In this document: positions 27,201 to 37,736 of the stretch, piece after piece
Numbering within the stretch: the stretch's first letter is position 1
Layout: each line of letters opens with the position of its first letter
Assembly: GCF_018873765.1 (NCBI RefSeq)
Contig: NC_057923.1
Coordinates: forward strand, 59,018,593-59,082,592
Origin: Telopea speciosissima
Lineage: Eukaryota > Streptophyta > Magnoliopsida > Proteales > Proteaceae
Reading direction: 5' to 3'
DNA: 64,000 nt
Program-made: the position numbers and the translations under genes
Notes under the pieces: model-generated
Told to the model about the DNA's origin: nothing
Seen by the model: the letters and a program-made list of their open reading frames with translations, nothing else
The model's database searches: none

Positions 27201-30200
27201 CGACACTATTTAATTTATCATTTCCATTCACTAATTCAGATGATCTTGGAAACTGTTTTGCGTTGAGGTTTTTGTTAGGATAAGTAGGATTTGAACATAT
27301 ATGTGTTGTTAACATGCTTTTCCTGAATAATGTCCTGTCTCTGTCTATAGTCTTGACGTTATGCTCCTTGCTAAAATAAAAATTGTTCAAGATATTGTCT
27401 AAAAATTATCTTTGTAACTCAGCCAAGCTGTGGATGACTAGGAGTATTTTATTACCATTAACTATCTGTTCTGGTTGATTTGAGTTGGTTGATGCTGAGT
27501 TGAACAACCTGGTTTCTATACCATGATTTAATTATAGGTTCTATTGATTTAACTGAGAATGCGAACAAATTTCCTTTGGAGGTTTGATATGAATAGGAAG
27601 TCATAATTTCTATTGAGGAAGTAAGAAGGATGCAAGAATTATGCAGCCTTGAGGTGATAGTTGGAAGGGTTAAGTTTGATTGAATGACTACTGAGTTCTG
27701 ACGAGTAGGAAGTCATTTTACGCCTTCTAACTGCTGTATCAACTTTTCTTCTCTCCTTTGATTATAAAGGTTTTGGGCCAATTCAAATGGGTCCTGAAGA
27801 GCACAAAGCAAAATGTAGCTATTGAAAATGAGCTCCTCAAGAAATTGCACAATTCCTGTATTATGGTCGATTACAAAGTGCATTACTTGTGCAATCAGCA
27901 GCTGCAGAAATGAGAAAATCATCTGCTCATTATCAAACATTTCCCCCGATTGCATAAAATTTAATAGGAAATAGAGAAAGGGAAGAGGTCAAGTCCTCAA
28001 CCTAATGATAAGTTCAAAGTTAATTATAGCATTCAAGGGAATAAGGGATAGGCATATTCAAATGAGCAGTCCTATGGAGCACAGAACACCCAAATTTTTT
28101 AAAACTACTATGGATATAAACTCAGAACTTTGGTTTCCTCCGTATTTTTACACCTCCATTTTGCACCACAGTACTCCTGCTGCATTTGTTGGAGTTCATC
28201 ACACATGATCAAACATTCAAACCCTCTCAAAAACTATTGCCTCATCCTGTCATTTGTTGGTGCTCTCTTAAGTTTCCTTGAAACAATGAATTTCTGATTC
28301 TAGCCTTCCTGGTATTGTTACCTGTCCATCTTAACATCCTACCATTGCTACAACCATTTTCTGTATGTAATTTTTTTTATTACCGCATTCAGCCCTTGTG
28401 GCCATCTTATAAAAATTTTCCTCTAGTTTTAGTATATTGTATCGTCGTACTACACCCTAGTAGCTACTCTCTGCTACATCCAACCAGCTCCAATTCGAGC
28501 AACATCGTCTTATACTTGCTCTTGTCCTTAGTCCTTACCCTTTTATCTGATAAAACCAAGATAATGAAAATAATCACATGGGGATATCATCAGGAACACA
28601 TACACGATTGGACTTCATCCCGTAGAATATGGATATTTTAAGAGTTAATTCACTCCATGGATAGCACTGGTCTTGTAGGTAATTTAAGAGAAGAATTGGA
28701 AACATTCTAATCAACAAATAACCAGTCACTGGCAAAAAAACATCAAAAATCAAAGTACACCTATTCGTTTTTCTGTGAACAGGAATAAAAAACCTTAAAT
28801 CGAAGTACAAAAACATCACAAATCGAAGTAAACCTATTCGTTTTCTTGAATGGGTTATACTTCATACATTGGACGAGGAGCAGAGGTCGAGTGCGACAAA
28901 GAGTAGCAGAGGTCGAGTGCGAATTAGAGTTGCAGAAGGTTGAGCGCGAAGAAGATGAGAGCAGTCTTCACCTTTGAAGAGTTGCAGGTCGATAGAGTTG
29001 CAGCAGGCCGAGCACGAAGAAGTTGAGAACAGGTCTATCAGGTTTACAGAGGTCGCACACAAAGAAGATGAGACCAAGTCAATCGAATGTTGGTTGTGAG
29101 ATTCTAGGATTCCTTTCACCAAATGTTATGTTTTTCTGTCAATTCTAGTATTGCCCCTCGTTAACTTAAGTCGGAGCTTGTTTCTCCGAAAAATTGGTAG
29201 AAGTGTTTCTCACACCATTTTGGTGTTTTTCAAATAGGGCTCAAAAGCGTGCTAAGTGCCCGGTTCGTTTAAGAAAAATAAAATAAAATAAATTGGACAT
29301 ACCATACAGTTTTCTCCCCATTTCTGTTCCAAAAAAATGGAAAAACACCAGAACCACTTTTTAAAAACTTTGCCATACAGAGCCTTAGTGACCCTCTAAA
29401 CCAATCTCCCAATTCCAACTTGCTCATCTATGTAACTGGCACTCAATCACTTGGCACATGCACTTACATCTTTCATCTCATACAATCACACACACATAAC
29501 CTGCAACAGATATATATGGCTATTACCAGCCACTCATCACAAATCCCATCCTCCTTTCACACAAAGCATCTTGCAGAATACACATACACAATATCCATAA
29601 GAATATGCAAACTACAGAACACAAGGGATACGTGGTTCAACAGTGTGCCTAGTTGCCTACATCCATGGTGCAAATGGCCTCTTGGGCTACAGCTCAAATC
29701 AAGCCTCTGTATAATGAACCATACAATCTTTTCGACCGCATCCACGGTCCGGAGCACCAACCCTCAATTTTACCCAGCACAAAACTAGGAGGGCGCTACA
29801 ACGCCAAGATTTAGGTAGCTACAACTACCAGGGGGCTACAACCCCCGTGTCCAGCACCCACTGAACACCCCAGTAAAAGACAAGAATGGGCTTATAGATG
29901 ATTGCCCCAATTACAAGCTCATAACAATACAGATCCCACTCAAATACAAGTATTCACTTAGGCATTTACCCAAACATCTAGCATATTGTGAAATACAATA
30001 AAATGAGGATTTGTCTAAATGGGTTACCTATGTCAATGTGTAACCACCGGAGACACCGTAGATTGAATGTCTTCAATCAATGGAGATTACCTCCTCTTCT
30101 CAACAATTCACTTCTCAGGTAAGGTGTAGCAGCAACACCCAACACATCAGTCTTCTTATCAGTTTCACAAACGGATTTCAGCCCTTGCACATGTAACCAA

Positions 30201-33200
30201 TTAATCAAACTGTTGTAAGGATGTGCTTTGACAGTTTCAATAAATCACAGCTTGTAAAAACAAAGTTTGGAATCTTCCTTCGAATTGAGGTGTGTCCAAT
30301 TCAGTATTTTAGACCTTCGCTATCAAGCTTATGACAAATCAGTCACTAACCAAATCTGAAATCTCTATAGCAGTAACCTACACCCGATTTCCAGAAATTC
30401 TGAAACTCTCTTGAACTAGGACAGCAAGCTCTTGATCCTTTATATCCATCCTTGTTCTTCAACCTACTGCATTATTTTCGAAATAAAAAACTCCAAGAAC
30501 ATGAGTACAGCAGCAACCAAGAAACATCTTCTCATTTCTTGTTGAAATCACCATTAATGCACTAAAGAATAGCTCAAAGGAAAATTGCTGCCAAGGATTC
30601 TATATTATCTTTTTTTGCTAGCTTTTTTTTCTTCTTTCACAACTTACTGCAGCTCCATCAAAATAAATACTCTTCAAAACCATGAACACATAAGCAGTAA
30701 GTACATCTTCTTCCTTCTTCAGATTGGCATTAATGCATACTGGAAGAACTCAAAGAGATGATCCAACAGTCAAGGATTCTCTCTACTTCCTTTTCTTGTT
30801 TGCTTCTCGCTCTTCTCATCAACTTCTTTCTAAAATAAAATCCCTTATATTTTTTAGATTTTTTCATTTGAAAATCCAAAAAATCCAACCTTGGGCAACA
30901 AGAAGCAACATTATAGACGAAAGAATCCAATCTTATCTCAACATTTTGGAGGGAAGTTCATAAATTAGCTACCCAAAAATTTCCACATGGTATCACACTT
31001 GGGAGCTGAAATTTCCAACTCTTTGCCACATCACCTTGTTGCCCAAAACTTCGACATGCTCCACTTTAGATTGAAGGAGTTATGTTCTGGTCAAACCTTA
31101 TTTGGTGTGCACGAATGTTGTTTAAAATCGCTCTGAATGGAAATAATTTTTTAAATACCAAAACAAATGATTATTTTGCCGCTCTTTTGGTTTTTAACAA
31201 TGTTTTATCATATTAAGATTTATGAATTTTTAGATTGGAGAAAAACCCTAGCATTTGAAAGTTGAAAAATTCACCTATCGCCGAAAATCTAGTTTTTGTT
31301 CTTGAACAGGGAGGGGTTGACTTTTTATCCTTTTGGAATTTGGTTGACTAACTATTTTTATTGGATTCAAATAGGGGGTATTTGCTTATTTATGAATAAT
31401 ATCTTAAGTAAATGAGCATTTACTTAAATAATATTTTACATAAATAAGGGATGATTCTGGAATCTCGGTGAAACCTTGAACTATGACTACCAACCTGGGG
31501 TCTGAAGTCAAACTACCATTTAGGTGTGATTTTAAAAAAACTAAGGGTTCCACCATGTGTATAGGGCCTAAAATAGGCTGTACTACAAGTTTAATCACCT
31601 AATTAGGTCATATGGCCCCAAAAACCAAGGGCCGGAATTAGAAAAAAAAAGGATGGTTTCGGCGGGCATGACTGAAACCATGTCTGAAATTAAGACTTCG
31701 AACCTTGGTGACACACCTCAACAAAATGGTGTGTCAACTCGGTTTCGGGAGGCCCGAAACCATGTTCGAAACCGAGAGTTCGAACCTTGGTGTTGACACA
31801 CCCCAACAGAATGTGCTAGCTGAGCAAAAAAATCACCATTTCTTGAAAGTCACTAGGAGCCTACTATTTGGTAACATAGATGAGGATGTTGAGATGGATG
31901 TGTGGCAAAACTAGGAAGGATAATGTAAGGAATGACCGAATGACCATATTATAGCTGATTTGGGAGTAGCTCCGATACATGATAAGCTAAGAGAAAGTCG
32001 TTTGAGGTGGCATGGCCATGTGCAACGGAGGCCTTCGGAATTGGGATGCTCCAATACAGAGGAGTGATTTGATTCAGTTTGATAGTTTGAACGATTCAAA
32101 AGAGCTAGGGGTAGGCCTAAATTAACTATAGGAGAAGTGGTGAGGAAAGACATACGTAGCTTAGGACTTGTACCTTGTATGACTTTGAATGTTGTTGGTT
32201 GGAGAGCAAGGATCCATGCTGAGGCTGAATTTCGTGCGATGGCTCATGGTATATGTGAATTGTTGTGGCTTAAGGGGCTGTTGCAAGATATTGGGGTTGC
32301 TGTCCAACATCCAATGATGTTATATTGTGACATTAAGGCTGCCATAAGCATCGCTCATAATCCTGTCCAACATGACCGTACTAAACATGTGGAGGTGGAC
32401 AGACATTTCATCAAGGAGAAACTTGAAGTTGGACTAATCTGTGTTCCCTATGTGAAGTCTACTGATCAGCTGGCTGATGTGTTCACAAAGGGGCTGAGTG
32501 ACAAAGTGTTTCATCCTTTTCTAGCCAAGTTGGGCATGTGTGACATTTTTGCACCAACTTGAGGGGGAGTGTTAGATATATAGGCCAGAATACTGTAGGG
32601 GTATTCTGGTCCTTTCCTCTTGTCTTATTCTCTTATGTTTATTCTTTCTTTTACTATGTAGGGGCATATTTGTCCATGTACTTTTGTCTTATTAGTATAA
32701 ATAAAGGGCTTAGGGAATCAAATTGATTCACTTAAGCATTAATCAAATTCTGTTTTGATGACAGATCCATACGACTGTATTGTGACAATAAGGCTGCCAT
32801 AAGTATAGTTCACAATCCTGTTCAATATGATCGTAGAAAGCACATTGAGGTTGATTGGCATTTCATCAAAAAAAAATTGACTCTGGCTACATCTGTACCC
32901 TTTTTGTGAGGACAAGCGACCAGATGTTTGATATCTTCACCAAAGGGATTAGCTATCTCCATTTCAGTATCCTCTTGAGCAAGCTGGGAATGCATGACAT
33001 TTATTGTCCAGCTTGAGGGGGAGTCTTAGAGTTCATAAAGTAAGGGTATTACTATTATGAGAACTTGTTTAAGTGAGCTAGTACTTTTACCTTCCTAGGT
33101 ATCCTTATGTTAATATGGGGGTATTGATATAGGGCATTGATGTAATCTTACATATGTTTCATAAGTAAGTAAGTTTAGGGGAGAGAAACTGAATTCACTC

Positions 33201-36200
33201 TTCATTTCACTCCCCTATCATTCTTGCGTAAATCTCATCATACGTGCTTTTGTTCATTGTTATCATTCTGAACTCCAGGTGCCCCTTGTTGGACCAAGCC
33301 CTTGGTCGCCTAGGCAACTTATTGGTGTCTCCTCGGCGTCCAAGCCCATTCTAATGCCTCGGGTCACCTAGTCACCTTGACAACTATGGATCTAGGCTGC
33401 TAGGCTCTTTTTATCTTCTCCAAGTTGATAATTTATTTAGTCGCATGTTTTATATTGACATGTAGTTTTGTAAAGAAACATATTTTAAATAAGTCTTCCC
33501 TCTCATCATTGTTGTGACAAAGTAGAAATAGGTAATGATCAGTGCACTTAGAAGAAAGAGGAAGAATTCTGTATTAGTCTAACCATTAGGGCATCATGTT
33601 TATTTATAATATTTTTGCATAATTATAAGTAAGGACAATAACCCTGCTGACAACTAAAACACTTATGAATAATTATAAATAACCCACTAACTGGAAAAGT
33701 ATATTAGCTGAACATCGCAGCACTATATTCTCAACACTCCCTCAATCTAGAGCATTTATATCCTAGGCTCTAGCTTGGAACAAGAAGGACAAACATAACC
33801 AGCATAACCCAACTTGAACAGATATAACCATGGAAGCCAGTAGTCAGCAACAACAGAATCAAAGGAAAAACTCCTTCCAGTCGTAACACCAACAGAACCA
33901 AAGGATAAATTGAGGAACGAACGTATTAGAGATGATGTGGGAGTTGTCCCAATCAGCAACAATCTCCGAGAATGTCGTCTGAGGTGGTTTGGCCATGTGC
34001 AATGGAGGCCTGGGGATGCCCCAGTACGGAGTGATCTGATTCCGATTGAAGGAGCTAGAAGAGCTAGTGGCAGGCCTAAAATGACCATAGGTGAGGTTGT
34101 GAAGAATGACATGCACATTCTGGGTCTTGTGCCCAGTATGACGTCAGATAGAGCCTATTGGAGGGCAAGGATCCACGATGTCAACACCATGTAGCTGAGA
34201 TTTTCCTGATTTCCTGGGCTATCCTCTTTCCTCTTGCTTTCATGTTTCATTTTCCATTTCTCACTTTTCTTATCTCATTTCTTCATTTTTATTTTTCATT
34301 CCTCTTACTTTCCTTTCCCTTTGTGATGACCTCAGTTTTCCCTACTTTGTTTTGAAAGGATCCATGTAGCCGACCCCATTTAGTTGGGATAAGACTAAGT
34401 TGTTGTTGTAGTCGCAACACCAACATAAGCATATTATCCATCAGCACCATAGTAGAGAAAGAATCGTGTGTCAAAGAAATCCAAATAACTATATGAGCGG
34501 CACAGAATACAAGCCGCAGGCCAGAATATAGCATCAACAGCAACAACAGTAGCAAAAGCTCAAAAAATAGCAGCAGGGGAACTTGAATAAGTCATTGTTG
34601 TTGGCCAATAATTTGGAATCTTCAACTACAAAAACTTCAAACAAACATTAGGGAGTAATCTTCAACAAGAAGAACTCCAGGTAGAAAGTAATCTTCAGAG
34701 AAAAGAAATCCACAATAACAAATCTTCAATAAGAATACAGACAAGTAATTTCCAATAAGGAAACACTGGCAATAACTTTCGAAAAAGAAGGCAGACAAAT
34801 ATTCTTCAGTAGGAAGACAGAGACAATAATCTCCATGAAGGAGACACAATAATCCAACAAAGGAAACACAATAATCTCCAATATGGAGACGCAAATCTCC
34901 ACGAAGGAGACATAAATAATCTCCAATATGGAGACATGAAAATCTTCAAATAAGAAGTCACGGGCAGACCATCTTCAAAATAATCTTCAACAGCTCCAAT
35001 CTTCCCCTCACGTGTAGGCCCTACATGTGGACAAATAGCAGGGGAGAACAACATAGTCCAATCATCATATCACAGCAACCATCATCATCCATAAGAATAC
35101 TATATCAATATATCGTATCTCAGAATAAGAAAATAGTAAAGTTAGAGCTGACCACAGATACTTCAGACTCCGATGTGATCAAGGATATTTCAGACAACAA
35201 TTGGATCATGTTGCACTAGTAGGAGGCTATAAGTTCAAAGAATCAGAAAGATAATATCTGATCTTCAAGAAACATCACATATTGCAGTACAGAACAGCAA
35301 CCATCAACAACTTGTCACTGATAACAAACTTCAATTACTGATAAGAAGGCATAGCAAAACACTACGTCTGCAAATCAGCACCATATATCACAGGAAATTA
35401 GTGAGCAGTTCCATAACAATAGATAACATGTCCGCAGGGCAAAGGATAGGGCAAACCATCAACAGATCAGCATCGCACTATCACAGGGAAGAAAAACCAA
35501 CAAAAAACAGACCAGATTAAAGAATTCTTCATAAAACAAAATCCTTAACAAAACCTGGCTGAGTGCCCCTTATAATGAGCAGAAACAAACTCTAAAATAT
35601 GGAATGATCCAACAGATGCATAGGCTGATATATTGGTTACGCAGAAATAGTAACTTGTACATTGCAGAAATTAGTAACTAGCAGGATATACCAATCCAAT
35701 GAACTGATCAGAACCAAATCTGGTCAATGACTATACCTAGTCAAGTGAGATGAACCTCAAAATATTTTAGTGATCCAACGGTTGGATCTAGTGAAAAGAA
35801 CAATATTTAGTTGCTGAAAATTACCCCTAAAACAGGGGTGCCACAATCTCTGCCAACATAGAATAAAACAAACTTCAGATCACAGTGAGCAAAGAAAATA
35901 GATAAAATCAGATCTGTTAAACACTTCATGTGCTGCATTAAAAACAGAACATTATCTGCAGGAGATCACCAGGTACAGGCCAAGAACAATTATTGCAGAC
36001 CAAAAAAACAAAGATGATCAGATCCAGGAACCAGCAATTGCAAGCCAGGGAAAACTTTCTATGGCAGAGAGAAAATTGGTTTTCATCAAGAAACCAGTAG
36101 CTGAAAGTTCAACAACTCACTCAGTTGCAGTAAATTGATTGCAGGTAATCCCAGATTTGTAGAGAATCATCAGAAACCCTTTCAGATCATTGGGCATTGC

Positions 36201-37705
36201 AATAGGACTTCAATGGCAATAGCGTAGCACCAAAAATAGCCTCACTTTTGCAGGAGGAAACATCATCATTAAACCCTTGTTTTCATATTGATTCAACAAG
36301 GAACTACATCATGGATGGAATAAGAACAGAGCAACAATAGGTGGGTGCACACCACAACCAAGAACCCTAAAAACGGATTCTCAAAACAGCGGAGAGAAGA
36401 AACATTTGCAACACACTGATCAAACCTTCTTTGATACTATGTGACAAAATAGAAACAGGTAATGATCAGTGCACACAGAAGGAGAGCAATAACCATCAGG
36501 GAAACATGTTTATTTATAATATAAACTTTTCATAATTACAAGTGAGGACAATAACCTTAATCGAAACTAAGGAGAACACTATTGAAGGATTACAAATAAC
36601 CCTCTGACTGGAAAAGTATAATAACAAAACAACCCAGCACTATGTTCTCAACAATTATTACTCACACATGTTAGCTTAGGCCTTGTATCAAGTATGACCT
36701 CGAACAGAGCTGATTGGAGGGCATGGATCCATGTAGCCGACCCTCTTTAGTTGGGATAAGGCTGAGTTGTTATTATTGTTCTGCATGTTAGGCCAATAAC
36801 AACCTCTTACATCGAATGATGGGTTAGTCTCCTTTTTTTTGGGGGGGGGGGGGGGGTTGGGATGGTGGGTTATCTGTGATCTTTGCAAGGTATCCTAGCA
36901 TTGTGCTTTTTAGGCTCACACCATGATTTGTATATCATTTGAAGACTATGGCGCATGATTATTTATAGTATAAACTTTGCATAATTACAAGGACAATACC
37001 CCTAGTGGCAACTAAGGACAGCACTTTTGAACCCCCTGACTGGAAAAGTCTAATAACAAAACATCCCAGCACCATATTCTCAACAATTATTACTCACTCA
37101 TGTTAGGGCAATAACAACCTCCTGCATCGAGTGATGGGTTAGTCTCTTTTCAAATTTTTTTTTTGGGGGTGGGGGGGTGGTGGTTATCAGTGATATTTGC
37201 CTCTGGTTGTTCTATGTAAGGCATCCTAGCAATGTGCCATGATCTGTACGTCAGTTAAGCAGCCTATGACTTGTTGCATTTGGGAACTGTGATAAAACTA
37301 TCTATTTTAAAAAGGTTGATATAACATAAGAAACAGTAGGCATGTAGTGATTCTATTACTGCATGACTATTTATCAAAGGTATGCTGACATGTTACAGCA
37401 TGCATCTAAATGCACATCATAATAGTAGCATATTTGCACTAAATATCATGTTCTCGTATTATTTCCCTTCCTACCCAGCACCCCCTTTTTTCCTTTGTCT
37501 ATTGCTTCTTGTTGGAGAACAAATGTGGCTTGAAGCAATGGTATTCGTCAATAATCCTTTTTCCTTAATACTTGTCCAGTGCATGCTTATTGTCTCAAGT
37601 GCTGGGACCAAACCAGTAGTGATTAGCACATTGGGATCTTTCCTCTTCCCCCCCCCCCCAACAAAAAAAAAAGAAGTTTGGTTGGATTAGTTTTTCCAGG
37701 TTTTC

Positions 37706-37736
<31 letters not shown>

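Larger units (their letters stand above)
33513..36653 (-). mobile_element. Noncoding copia-type LTR retrotransposon (LARD-like), 3.1 kb
   Basis: Two direct LTRs, 33513-33736 and 36440-36653, each read TGTTGAGAA...GTCACA on the minus strand. Next to the right-hand (5') LTR, the minus strand reads TAGTATCAAAGAAGG, close to the initiator-Met tRNA primer site TGGTATCAGAGC. Next to the left-hand LTR is the purine tract GATTGAGGGAG. The flanks ATTGT (33508-33512) and ATTAT (36654-36658) are an almost perfect 5-bp duplication. After removing the LINE at 33895-34409, about 2.2 kb of internal sequence encodes no gag or pol, so the element depended on a helper. It carries a stem-loop array at 34612-34960. 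Confidence 0.85.

Noticed and set aside
34637..35054. Hydrophobic repeat ORFs such as WRLLCFLCW on the minus strand
   Set aside because: Products of the stem-loop array read in several frames; the DNA repeat explains them.
37711..37731. (TA)n repeat considered as a CRISPR-like or regulatory array
   Set aside because: Simple dinucleotide microsatellite in an intron.
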